64,000 nt of DNA from Advenella kashmirensis W13003. GTDB taxonomy: Bacteria > Pseudomonadota > Gammaproteobacteria > Burkholderiales > Burkholderiaceae_B. The stretch is taken from positions 1,798,710 through 1,862,709 of the forward strand of contig NZ_KI650979.1 of assembly GCF_000506985.1 (NCBI RefSeq), read 5' to 3'. The notes below the pieces were generated by a model. That model was not told where the DNA came from, made no database searches, and saw only the letters and a list, made by a program, of their open reading frames with translations. Of the stretch, positions 16,999-25,065 are shown one piece after another. The translations under genes were made by a program, and so were the position numbers. How positions within the stretch are numbered: the first letter of the stretch is position 1; each line of letters starts with the position of its first letter.

Positions 16999-17913
16999 TT
17001 ACATTGTCGAGTCAGTCTTCACCTGGCCGAAATGATTCCTGATCGCTTCGGTGAAATGACTTCTGTGATGAAATTTTCTTTCCAGAATGCCGATTCTGCG
17101 GCTGATTTTGGTGTGCGAAAGATCCACGAACTTCAGTTTTTCGTCCTGTTCCCAATTCAGATTGGCCAGTTTGGGCACAATGGAAACGCCATAGCCCTGG
17201 CGCACCAGCTCGATAATGGCTTCGATTGAGTTCATTTCCATTTGAATATCCACGCTCACGGCCAGCTTCTTCAGCGTCTGGCGAATCAGGATGCCGGTCC
17301 AGGTCATTTGATCGAAATGAATGAACGGGGCATGATTCAGGATATCGATAGAGGGTTCGTCGGTCTGGTCGACGAGAGTGAAAAACGGCTTGCGGGGAAT
17401 AATCAGGATCATGGGCTCGGAGTACAGTGGCGTCCAGATTAATTGTTTATATGCGTACTCCGGTGGTTCGGTCGCAATGGCCGCATCCAGCTGGCCGCTG
17501 GTGATCTTGTGCGCGAAGTCGCCGGACTGGCCTGCAAACACCTTGACGTCCAGATCCGGGTTGTTTTTGCGGATGGCCCAGAGCGCATCGGAAAAGGATC
17601 CCATCAGACTTGAAATAAGGGCGCCGATATGCACGGTGCCGGTCAACTGTCCCTGCCTGCTGTCACCGCTACGGATGATCTCTTCATATTTGACCAGCAG
17701 TTCCTGTACATCTTTCAACATGCTCTCGCCGTAATGGTTCAGTACAAGCTGATGCCCATTCTTGTGAAATAAGGGCGTTTCCAGCGATTCTTCCATGGTC
17801 TTGATCTGCTGTCCGACTGCGGCAGAGGTAAGGCCGATTTTCTTGCCGGCACTCGTATACGAGCCGCATTCAGCGACCGCGACAAACACCCTGAAAGTAC
17901 GCAACGTAATCAT
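16999..17913 (-). CDS. LysR-family transcriptional regulator
   Basis: A 304-residue LysR protein: helix-turn-helix at about residues 15-45 (CGSYTSAGKKIGLTSAAVGQQI) and a co-inducer domain after GTVHIGALISSL. It is divergent from the Bug / SDH-like / fumarase-like operon at 18090. The gap is very AT-rich and contains two long palindromes, the first ending close to this gene's own start codon, which fits autorepression plus control of the operon. Confidence 0.9.
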   Translation of the reverse strand: MITLRTFRVFVAVAECGSYTSAGKKIGLTSAAVGQQIKTMEESLETPLFHKNGHQLVLNHYGESMLKDVQELLVKYEEIIRSGDSRQGQLTGTVHIGALISSLMGSFSDALWAIRKNNPDLDVKVFAGQSGDFAHKITSGQLDAAIATEPPEYAYKQLIWTPLYSEPMILIIPRKPFFTLVDQTDEPSIDILNHAPFIHFDQMTWTGILIRQTLKKLAVSVDIQMEMNSIEAIIELVRQGYGVSIVPKLANLNWEQDEKLKFVDLSHTKISRRIGILERKFHHRSHFTEAIRNHFGQVKTDSTM

Positions 17914-17916
17914 GAT

Positions 17917-17978
17917 ATTTAAAATTTAATTTTAAATTATTAAAAAATTATTGCTTTTACTTTAAATTAAATTTAAAG
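17917..17978. promoter_or_regulatory. paired AT-rich palindromes, candidate LysR operators
   Basis: The first palindrome, 17917-17937 (21 bp, 10-bp arms ATTTAAAATT / AATTTTAAAT), has no mismatch. The second, 17960-17978 (19 bp, arms CTTTAAATT / AATTTAAAG), is also perfect. Their centres are 42 bp apart, about four helical turns, so a tetramer could contact both on one face. The second lies between possible promoter elements TTTACT (17956-17961) and AATAAT (17979-17984; 17-bp spacing) for the Bug operon. Function is inferred. Confidence 0.45.
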
Positions 17979-18089
17979 AATAATCAAACAAAAAAACGAC
18001 ACACCAGGGCATGAAAGTGAAATATCACGATGCCGATTTTTCTGCCAACCCTGGCGCCCTCACTGCGTCAGACAACAAGGAAGAGACAA

Positions 18090-19076
18090 ATGAAAACCCT
18101 ATTGAATGGAGGTTGTTTTTTAATCAGATGTGCAGGGCTGATACTTGCCTGTACCCTGGCCACATCGGTACACGCCGCGCAGTGGCCACAACAACCCGTG
18201 CGACTGGTTGTGCCATTCGCTGCCGGTGGCGCCACCGACATCATTTCCCGTGTCCTGGGGCAAGAGCTCGGAGAACAATGGAAGCAAAGCGTGGTGGTCG
18301 AAAACAAAGTCGGCGCCGGGGGGGCGGTAGGTGCTTCGCAGGTGGCACGCAGCAAGGCTGACGGTTACACCCTGTTGATGATTTCCGGCAGTATGTTTAC
18401 GGTTAACCCGTATCTGTACAAAAAACTTCCATATGCAGTCAAGGATTTTCGGTCGGTAAGCGTGGTCACCACCGGGCCATTGCTGCTGGGTGTCAATAAA
18501 AAAGTGCCCGCCGACAATCTGAAGACATTTCTTGCTTACGCAAAAAAGAACGAACCGGCAACCAATTTCGGTTCTGCAGGCGTCGGCAGTCAGGGACATA
18601 TGGCATCTGAAGCCATTATGAATGCCACGGGGGCCAACATGACGCACATTCCATACGGCGGTGAATCGGCTGCACTGACGGATCTTGTGGCGGGTCAAAT
18701 CCAGGCCATTACAGCCAACCTGTCCGCAGCACTGCCGTTTGTGCGCTCGGGGGATATCAAGGGTATTGCCGTTACGGGCAGTGAACGCTCCAAAAGCCTG
18801 CCGAACGTTGGCACCGTCAAGGAGCAGACAGGCAAGGATTTTGACGTGATCGGCTGGTTTGGCATCGCCGTGCCCAAAGGTACGCCCGACGATATTGTCC
18901 AGCGGATTGAGAAAGGCATTGCCACTGCTATTGCCTCAGATCGCATGAAGAAAAAATTTGAAGAGCTTGGATTGGAGCCGGCAACCACCGGTCCGGATTA
19001 TATGAATGAACGAGTGGAAACAGAGTCGGTTTTCTGGAAGAAGGTAATCGCCGAGCAAAAAATCGATTCGATGTGA
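18090..19076 (+). CDS. Bug/TctC-family periplasmic solute receptor
   Basis: The start at 18090 is supported by AAGGAAGAGACAA just upstream; the longer frame from 18030 has no ribosome site. The product is 328 residues. Residues 1-29 are a signal peptide (LIRCAGLILACTLATSVHA). Hallmarks are RLVVPFAAGGATDIISR and VENKVGAGGAVGA, the two ligand-binding loops. It is the first gene of an operon encoding an SDH-like complex, a class I fumarase-like hydratase and an amidohydrolase-like protein, so a C4-C5 dicarboxylate ligand is likely. No TctA/TctB is present. Confidence 0.9.
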   Translation: MKTLLNGGCFLIRCAGLILACTLATSVHAAQWPQQPVRLVVPFAAGGATDIISRVLGQELGEQWKQSVVVENKVGAGGAVGASQVARSKADGYTLLMISGSMFTVNPYLYKKLPYAVKDFRSVSVVTTGPLLLGVNKKVPADNLKTFLAYAKKNEPATNFGSAGVGSQGHMASEAIMNATGANMTHIPYGGESAALTDLVAGQIQAITANLSAALPFVRSGDIKGIAVTGSERSKSLPNVGTVKEQTGKDFDVIGWFGIAVPKGTPDDIVQRIEKGIATAIASDRMKKKFEELGLEPATTGPDYMNERVETESVFWKKVIAEQKIDSM

Positions 19077-19116
19077 TTGTTTGGAAAATGGATATCAGTG
19101 TTTGAACGGGTGGGAT

Positions 19117-19830
19117 ATGGAAAAGATGCTAGCGGTAAAGATCTGGCGTGGTGAAGAGGATGGAGAATATGTCACTTATCATATTCCGTCCAGAGAAAAC
19201 CAGACGGTATTGGACGTGGTGACAGAAATCCAGCGACAGGTTGATCCGACGCTGGCCTACCGTTTCTCCTGTCGTGTCGGCGTCTGTGGCAGTTGCGCCA
19301 TGACTGTTAACGGCAAGCCGAGATGGACCTGTCGCAGTCATGTAAAAAATGTAGTTGAAAACGGCGTCATCCAGCTGGAGCCGTTAAGAAATATGCCGCG
19401 CATCAAAGACTTGGTGGTGGACATGACCGAGTTTTTTGACAAATGGAAAAATGCAGGAGGGGAGTTCATCGGAACCCGGACCCGCCAGGACAGGCCGGCG
19501 CTGGTAGATCCCGCGAGCAAAGCCAGGAAACAGGCCGATGCCGCCATTGAATGCATCAATTGCGCCGTATGCTATGCCGCCTGTGATGTTGTTGAATGGG
19601 ATAAGGACTATCTGGGACCCGCTGCACTGAACCGTGCATGGAGCCTGGTCAATGACGAGCGTCATGCCGACCCCAAAGGCGTACTCAAAAAGGCCATGGC
19701 TGATGGCGGGTGCAACTCCTGTCATACGCAAGGCAGCTGCATGAAACATTGCCCTGTCGGGTTAAGTCCCACCGGCAGCATCGCAGGACTTAAAAAACGC
19801 TCGCTGTTTGAGCTTTTGAGCGGGAAGTAG
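19117..19830 (+). CDS. succinate dehydrogenase/fumarate reductase-like iron-sulfur subunit
   Basis: 237 residues from the ATG at 19117, preceded by GGGTGGG; a TTG at 19081 is a less likely start. All three clusters are accounted for: [2Fe-2S] ligands Cys52, Cys57, Cys60 and Cys72; [4Fe-4S] ligands Cys146, Cys149, Cys152 and, before the last cluster, Cys212; [3Fe-4S] ligands Cys156, Cys202 and Cys208, with Cys199 an additional candidate. It carries electrons from the flavoprotein (20515) to quinone at the membrane subunits. The order B-C-D-A differs from the common C-D-A-B order of housekeeping SDH, which marks this as a second, specialised copy. Confidence 0.88.
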   Translation: MEKMLAVKIWRGEEDGEYVTYHIPSRENQTVLDVVTEIQRQVDPTLAYRFSCRVGVCGSCAMTVNGKPRWTCRSHVKNVVENGVIQLEPLRNMPRIKDLVVDMTEFFDKWKNAGGEFIGTRTRQDRPALVDPASKARKQADAAIECINCAVCYAACDVVEWDKDYLGPAALNRAWSLVNDERHADPKGVLKKAMADGGCNSCHTQGSCMKHCPVGLSPTGSIAGLKKRSLFELLSGK

Positions 19831-19832
19831 CC

Positions 19833-20162
19833 ATGGAGATGAAATTATTTCTGTTGCAACGGCTCACCGCCATGATCATGGTGCCGTTCATCTTTGTTCA
19901 TATCGGCGTCATCGTCTATGCAGTGCGCGGTGGCTTGAGTGCCGAAGAAATTCTGGGTCGCACGCAAGGCAACTGGCTGTGGATCGCCTTTTATTCGCTG
20001 TTTGTCATCAGTGCGTCGATTCACGCTCCCATCGGGATCCGCAAGGTGCTCAAGGAATGGGCCGGCATGCGTGGCCGGACGTTGAATCTGGTGGCGTTGG
20101 TACTGGGGCTCCTGTTTCTTGTTCTGGGCCTGCGTGCCGTGATTGCGGTAGGAGGTTTGTAA
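19833..20162 (+). CDS. SDH/FRD-like membrane anchor subunit C
   Basis: A 109-residue membrane protein with three hydrophobic segments (about residues 8-30, 47-65, 83-105). The early QRLTAMIMVPFIFVHI matches the start of SdhC/FrdC anchors, with His23 and His64 (SIHAPIG) as possible haem b or quinone-site residues. It begins 2 bp after the iron-sulfur gene, and its TAA overlaps the next ATG. It should anchor the complex with the product of 20162-20518. Confidence 0.78.
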   Translation: MEMKLFLLQRLTAMIMVPFIFVHIGVIVYAVRGGLSAEEILGRTQGNWLWIAFYSLFVISASIHAPIGIRKVLKEWAGMRGRTLNLVALVLGLLFLVLGLRAVIAVGGL

Positions 20163-20518
20163 TGGTCAAGAGCGTTCATCGCCATAAAGCCTATTTCGCT
20201 TTTTTGGGACACCGGATATCGGGTTTGCTGCTGGGCATCTTTCTTCCTGTGCACTTTTATGTTCTTGGATTGGCATTGGGGCAGGTCGATAAGTTTGACG
20301 GTTTTCTCAAGTTTTCGGAATTGCCCGGTGTCAAGATCGCCGAATGGGGCCTGGTTCTGCTACTGGCGATCCATCTGGGATTCGGCTTGCGCATCCTCGT
20401 TATCGAATTTGTACAGTGGCCAACGCCAGCGTCTATCCGTCTGAACTGGATCAGCTGGAGTGTGGTATTTAGCGTCGTGATCGGCGCAGTATTTCTTGCG
20501 GGAGTATTCGGGTCATGA
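20162..20518 (+). CDS. SDH/FRD-like membrane anchor subunit D
   Basis: The start at 20162 is chosen because it overlaps the preceding stop (TAATG) and gives a compact 118-residue membrane protein; a longer frame from 19979 runs inside subunit C. Three hydrophobic segments are visible. HRISGLLLGIFLPVHFYVLGLAL and LAIHLGFGLRILVIEF resemble the two haem/quinone-binding helices of SDH anchors, with His at about residues 18, 31 and 74. It overlaps the flavoprotein gene by 4 bp. Confidence 0.78.
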   Translation: MVKSVHRHKAYFAFLGHRISGLLLGIFLPVHFYVLGLALGQVDKFDGFLKFSELPGVKIAEWGLVLLLAIHLGFGLRILVIEFVQWPTPASIRLNWISWSVVFSVVIGAVFLAGVFGS

Positions 20519-22251
20519 CAATTGAAACTTTAAGGACGGATATTCTTATCCTTGGCAGCGGTGGAGCAGGATTATTTGCCGCATTACATGCCAAACAGGC
20601 CAATCCGGCTCTGGATGTGACCATTGCCGTCAAAGGTTTGATCGGCAAAAGCGGCTGTACACGGATGGTGCAGGGCGGATACAACGTGGCCCTGGCCGAA
20701 GGCGACTCGATAGAGCGCCACTTTATGGACACCATTGAGGGCGGCAAGTGGCTGCCACGGCAGGACCTTGCCTGGCGACTGGTCACTGGGGCAGTGGAAC
20801 GTGTTCAGGAACTGGAAAACGAAATAGGCTGTTTTTTTGACCGCAATCCCGACGGCACGCTGCATCAGAAGGCCTTCGCGGGCCAGTCGTTCGATCGTAC
20901 CGTGCACAAGTCGGATCTGACCGGTATTGAAATTATCAACCGTCTTATGGAAAAAGTCAGGGCACTGGATGTCAATCGCCTTGAAGAGCATCGCGCCATT
21001 GAACTGATTCCCGCCGCCGATGGCTCAGGTATTGCAGGTGTGTTATTCATTGATATGCGCACCGGCCAATACCGTTTCGTGCAAGCCAAGGCCGTCCTGT
21101 TGAGTACCGGCGCGGGTCCGACCATGTATCTCTATCACACGCCCTCCGGGGAAAAAACCTGCGACGGCCTGGCCATGGCATTGCGCTACGGGCTCAAACT
21201 GCGTGATATGGAAATGGTGCAGTTTCACCCGACCGGCTTGCTGGGCGGCCCCGGTACCCGTATGACAGGAACCGTGCTTGAAGAAGGTTTGCGTGGAGCA
21301 GGCGGCCACCTGATCAATGGCGCCGGTGAACGCTTCATGAGCAATTATCACGAACGTGGCGAGCGGGCCACCCGCGACGTAGTCAGTCGCGGCATCTATG
21401 CAGAAATGCGCGCCGGCCGCACCAGTCCCATGGGTGGGGTCTATATACAAATGTCGCATCTGGGTGTGGAACACGTTCGCCGGTCATTCCCAGGCATGGT
21501 CCAGCGGTGTGCCGATTGCGGCTTTGATCTGGCGGGCGGGCGCGTAGAGGTGGTGCCTACCGCGCATTACCTGATGGGAGGGGTGGAGTTTGAAGTGGAT
21601 TGCTCCACCACGTCTGCGGGCCTGTATGCGGCGGGAGAGGATTGCGGCGGCGTGCACGGCGCAAACCGGCTGGGAGGCAACGGCGTGGCCAATTCGACCG
21701 TCTTTGGCGGCATTGCGGGTGACTCCATGGCTGAGTATGTCAGAAAGCACGGGGCCTGGAAGGATGCAGACCAATCGGTCATTGAAGCGGGTATTGCCCG
21801 TGCAGAGCAGCCTTTTTCCAGAAAGGCGGAATCGACATTGCCCCTGCGCGAAGCGCTTGCCGAAACCATGTGGAATGACGTTGGCATTTTGCGCAATAAA
21901 GCAGGTATTGAAAAAGGGCTGCTGAGTATCGATGGTCATCTTGAGGCGCTACGCACGATTGGTGTGGCTGACGGGCAGCGCCGGTTCAATTTGAGCTGGC
22001 ATGACTGGCTCAATCTGGACAGTCTGACAACGATTTCAAAAGTGATTGCGACCTCGGCACTGGCGCGCTGTGACAGCCGTGGTGCGCATTTCCGGGAAGA
22101 TTATCCGGAAACGGGAGATCTGAATACGACGGCCTATACGCAAGTCGGTGCACGTGACGGTGATATCACGCTTGAGATGGTGCCGGTCAAATTCGATATT
22201 GTCTCTCCGGGTCAGACACTGATCAAGGAAGAGGCAGAACAATGCGTGTGA
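20515..22251 (+). CDS. SDH/fumarate reductase-like flavoprotein subunit, lacking the flavinylation histidine
   Basis: A 578-residue SdhA/FrdA-family protein. It has the N-terminal FAD motif ILGSGGAGLFAALHA (residues 12-26), the active-site segment RATRDVVSRGIYAEM, the substrate-site histidine in TAHYLMGG, and GVHGANRLGGNGVANS. At the position where SdhA carries the covalent FAD histidine (SHTVSAQGG in E. coli) it reads GCTRMVQGG, with Cys48 in place of histidine. FAD is therefore probably held without the usual histidyl bond, as in L-aspartate oxidase. The complex may act on a substituted succinate or work toward fumarate reduction; this is inference. Confidence 0.88.
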   Translation: MTIETLRTDILILGSGGAGLFAALHAKQANPALDVTIAVKGLIGKSGCTRMVQGGYNVALAEGDSIERHFMDTIEGGKWLPRQDLAWRLVTGAVERVQELENEIGCFFDRNPDGTLHQKAFAGQSFDRTVHKSDLTGIEIINRLMEKVRALDVNRLEEHRAIELIPAADGSGIAGVLFIDMRTGQYRFVQAKAVLLSTGAGPTMYLYHTPSGEKTCDGLAMALRYGLKLRDMEMVQFHPTGLLGGPGTRMTGTVLEEGLRGAGGHLINGAGERFMSNYHERGERATRDVVSRGIYAEMRAGRTSPMGGVYIQMSHLGVEHVRRSFPGMVQRCADCGFDLAGGRVEVVPTAHYLMGGVEFEVDCSTTSAGLYAAGEDCGGVHGANRLGGNGVANSTVFGGIAGDSMAEYVRKHGAWKDADQSVIEAGIARAEQPFSRKAESTLPLREALAETMWNDVGILRNKAGIEKGLLSIDGHLEALRTIGVADGQRRFNLSWHDWLNLDSLTTISKVIATSALARCDSRGAHFREDYPETGDLNTTAYTQVGARDGDITLEMVPVKFDIVSPGQTLIKEEAEQCV

Positions 22252-22279
22252 TTGCAAACAGATATGCAGGAGGCAAAAT

Positions 22280-23221
22280 ATGGCAATTGATATAAATACC
22301 GTCGAGGAAGCGGCGCTGGAGATTATGAAACGTGCCGCCATTGATATCCCCGAAGACTATAGTAATGGTATCTCAGCGATGCAAAAAACCGAGACCGGCA
22401 AGCTGCCGCGTTTCGTGCTGCATGCCATGGTTGACAACTGGGAGGCAGCGAGCAAAGACCGGCGACCCATGTGCGCGGATACCGGCGTGCCGCGCTACTA
22501 CGTGAAAATGGGCAATCACGCCAGCGTTGAAACCGGCTTCATCGGCATAGAGCGTGCCCTGCGCAAGGCGACGGCTGATGCTACAGTTGCCATTCCATTG
22601 CGTCCGAACCGCGTGCATCCGCTGTGGCGCACCGAGCACAACAACAACGTGGGCATCAACGCGCCGGAAATCGACTGGTCATTCGAGCCGGATGCCGACT
22701 GGATTGATATCACAACCGTGCATAAGGGCGGTCTGTTCGGGACAGACTATCGCATGCTGTTCCCGGGCGATGGCATTGACGGCATCAAGCGCTTTGTACT
22801 GGACGGCCTGATCGCATTCGGCAAGCGCGGACTGGCGTGCCAGCCCGCGATCGTCGGCATTGGTATTGGCGGCTCCAAGGACACCTGTATGCAACTGGGC
22901 AAGCAGGCTGCATGCCTGCGAACCGTGGGTGACCGCAATCCAGACCCGAAAATCGCGGAGCTGGAAATGGAGTTGAAAAAACTCGGCAATTCGATCGGCA
23001 TGGGTGCCATGGGGTTCGTGGGTTCATCCATGGTGGTCGATTGCCATATCGAGGTGGGCTATACCCATACGGGTGGAATGCCGGTCAGCATCCACACATT
23101 CTGCCTGTCATCGCGGCGGGCGACCGCCAGAATTCACGCAGACGGGCGCATTGAATATCGAACCGATCCGCAATGGTTTACGCCCTATACACGAAGGGAG
23201 ACAGTCGAATGGAACCGATAA
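22280..23221 (+). CDS. class I fumarase / tartrate dehydratase family alpha subunit
   Basis: A 313-residue Fumerase (N-terminal domain) protein, start set by AGGAGG 6 nt upstream. Cysteines likely to bind the [4Fe-4S] cluster are in CADTGVP (residue 65), GGSKDTCMQ (about 207) and near VDCHIEVGYTHTGG (about 255). Class I hydratases of this two-gene type include fumarase, L(+)-tartrate dehydratase TtdAB and enzymes active on mesaconate. Its partner beta subunit follows. Coupling to an SDH-like complex suggests hydration of the unsaturated dicarboxylate that complex produces. Confidence 0.85.
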   Translation: MAIDINTVEEAALEIMKRAAIDIPEDYSNGISAMQKTETGKLPRFVLHAMVDNWEAASKDRRPMCADTGVPRYYVKMGNHASVETGFIGIERALRKATADATVAIPLRPNRVHPLWRTEHNNNVGINAPEIDWSFEPDADWIDITTVHKGGLFGTDYRMLFPGDGIDGIKRFVLDGLIAFGKRGLACQPAIVGIGIGGSKDTCMQLGKQAACLRTVGDRNPDPKIAELEMELKKLGNSIGMGAMGFVGSSMVVDCHIEVGYTHTGGMPVSIHTFCLSSRRATARIHADGRIEYRTDPQWFTPYTRRETVEWNR

Positions 23222-23916
23222 GCAGTCAGGATAAAGACAGCAGTCAGGACGAAGACCTGAAGGTCTTCAGAATCAACCTGCCAGCCACGCCCGAAGATAT
23301 TGCCAGTCTGGAAATCGGGTCGGTGGTTTATATGAGCGGGGTAGTCTACACCGCCAGGGAAGGCGTCTATCAAAAGGTGTTGGGTAACGGCGAAGCCTTG
23401 CCCGTCGACCTGAAAAAGCTCAGCAACGTCAATTTTCATTGCTCGCCGGCAGCGGCGGTGACGCCCGACGGAGACTACAACGTAGGCGCCGTCACCGCCA
23501 CGGCCAGTTTCCGCTTTTCCAAATGGATGAGCAATTGGCTGGAAATGACGGATACCAGGATTGTGATTGGCAAGGGCGGTATGCCGCATGATGATTATGC
23601 CAACATCATGGTGCCCCATGGCGCAGTGTACCTGACCACCGTCGGTTACGGCACCGGTGCCTTGCTGGGCCGTGGCATCAAGCGCGTTCGCGATGTCTTC
23701 TGGCTGGACGAACTGGGCATCGCGCAAGCCATGTGGCTGTTTGAAGTGAAAGACTTCGGCCCGTTCATTGTTGAAAGCGACATTAATGGGAACTCGCTTT
23801 TCCATCAGCATGGCGAACAGGTCAATGCCCGGATCGATGAACTCTACGCGGGACTCAAGGAGCCGGCACTGCACCGGTTCGGAGAAACCAGCGACCGTAA
23901 AAATGAAGTGATGTAG
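23209..23916 (+). CDS. class I fumarase / tartrate dehydratase family beta subunit
   Basis: The start at 23209 follows GAAGGGAGACAGTCGA; it overlaps the alpha gene by 13 bp. The product is 235 residues of the Fumerase_C swivel domain. The usual family segment TGRDAAHKR appears as TAREGVYQK (histidine replaced by tyrosine), and TTSxRM appears as TASFRF, while KGGM is retained. These changes next to the active site suggest a substrate other than fumarate. N-terminal residues 1-15 are a short acidic extension (SSQDKDSSQDED). Confidence 0.83.
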   Translation: MEPISSQDKDSSQDEDLKVFRINLPATPEDIASLEIGSVVYMSGVVYTAREGVYQKVLGNGEALPVDLKKLSNVNFHCSPAAAVTPDGDYNVGAVTATASFRFSKWMSNWLEMTDTRIVIGKGGMPHDDYANIMVPHGAVYLTTVGYGTGALLGRGIKRVRDVFWLDELGIAQAMWLFEVKDFGPFIVESDINGNSLFHQHGEQVNARIDELYAGLKEPALHRFGETSDRKNEVM

Positions 23917-23927
23917 GAGAATAATGC

Positions 23928-24770
23928 ATGACAATCATAGACTTTCGCTTGCGTCCGCCCGTTGGTCAGTTTTTATCGACGTTGATGTATGCTCAGGGAG
24001 AGCGCCGCGATGGTTTTACCAGAACGGTTGGCTTTGAACCGTCACCGGCAGCGCAGCAACAGTCCATGGAGATGACGCTTGCTGAAATGGATACCGCAGG
24101 TGTGGGCCAGGGAGTTGTGGTCGGCCGGCTCGCAGGCATGCTGGGCAGTATTTCAAATGACGATGTGCTGGCACTGATGAACGGACACGGTGATCGGTTT
24201 ATTGGGGCGGCCTCCATTGATCCCACTAATAGAATCTCAGCTTGCCGCAGTATTGACGATTCAATGGCAGCGGGATTCCGGCTGATCAATATTGAGCCGG
24301 GCGCTTATCCTGTGCCCATGTACGCCGACGATCGGCGCCTGTATCCCATCTATGCGCACTGCGAGGACCGAAATATCCCCATTATTCTGATGGTGGGTGG
24401 CACGGCTGGCCCCGATCTGAGTTATTCGGACCCCATCCGCACAGACCGAATGTTGGCCGACTTCCCCAATTTGAAAGTGGTGCTTGCTCACGGTGGATGG
24501 CCCTGGGTAACGCAGATTTTGCACATTGCGTTTCGTCGCAGCAATGTCTACCTCTCACCTGACATGTACTTTTCACGAATGGCGGGATGGGAAGAATATG
24601 TGAAGGCGGCAGACGGGTTCCTTGCAGACCGCATGCTTTACGCCAGCTCCTTCCCGTTTTGCCCGATAAAGGGGTATAAGGAATGGTTTGAGAGCTTGCC
24701 CATACGGCAAGAGAATCTCTGCAAAATTATGGGGGGGAACGCGAGCCGATTGCTGGGATTGGGCAGTTAA
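23928..24770 (+). CDS. amidohydrolase-like TIM-barrel protein with altered metal site
   Basis: A 280-residue protein of the amidohydrolase_2 (ACMSD-like) group, start set by GGAG 8 nt upstream. Barrel features remain: DSMAAGFRLINIEPG, LILMVGG-type strand ends, and the conserved histidine in VVLAHGGWPW. But the N-terminal metal pair HxH is replaced by R7-L-R9 (IDFRLRPP), and the C-terminal catalytic aspartate (GSDxP) by serine (YASSFPF). It may bind metal weakly or not at all. It closes the SDH-like / fumarase-like operon, perhaps as a lactonase, decarboxylase or non-catalytic protein. Confidence 0.75.
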   Translation: MTIIDFRLRPPVGQFLSTLMYAQGERRDGFTRTVGFEPSPAAQQQSMEMTLAEMDTAGVGQGVVVGRLAGMLGSISNDDVLALMNGHGDRFIGAASIDPTNRISACRSIDDSMAAGFRLINIEPGAYPVPMYADDRRLYPIYAHCEDRNIPIILMVGGTAGPDLSYSDPIRTDRMLADFPNLKVVLAHGGWPWVTQILHIAFRRSNVYLSPDMYFSRMAGWEEYVKAADGFLADRMLYASSFPFCPIKGYKEWFESLPIRQENLCKIMGGNASRLLGLGS

Positions 24771-24854
24771 ACGACTCCACCAAACTCAAGGGGGGCAGGA
24801 TGCGTCGAACCTGTTGCGCCCCGATTTTTGTCAGTATGCTGGGAAGCTGTGCGA

Positions 24855-24879
24855 GTCAGAGAGTTTCTTTTTTTCTGAC
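24855..24879 (+). terminator. candidate terminator hairpin with T-rich loop
   Basis: GTCAGA (24855-24860) and TCTGAC (24874-24879) are exact inverted copies around a 13-nt T-rich loop. It stands downstream of the 18090-24770 operon. No T-run follows directly, so it may act with the next hairpin. Confidence 0.3.
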
Positions 24880-24892
24880 AAATTCCTTAATT

Positions 24893-24912
24893 GTTGATTT
24901 TTCAACTTTTTT
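24893..24912 (+). terminator. candidate rho-independent terminator
   Basis: GTTGA (24893-24897), loop TTTT, TCAAC (24902-24906), then TTTTTT (24907-24912). The stem is short (5 bp) but the T-run is good. Position fits the end of the Bug/SDH-like operon. Confidence 0.4.
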
Positions 24913-25065
24913 CCTTGTGCAACAATAATCCCCGGACTGGGAGTATCATAATCACATAAAATTCACATCTGTAATGTATTCTTTCCGCTCGTATGAACAT
25001 CACCGACACACCCTTGCTTGAACAGTTAATTGTTATCTCAACGTATCCTGCAGCAAGGAGCTATC

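Larger units (their letters stand above)
24771..25065. other. intergenic region with two T-rich hairpins
   Basis: No coding sequence is convincing here. Two terminator-like signals follow the amidohydrolase gene (described separately at 24855 and 24893). The right-hand part is AT-rich and leads to the glucose dehydrogenase gene with AAGGAG before its ATG; I could not assign a good sigma-70 promoter. Confidence 0.6.
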
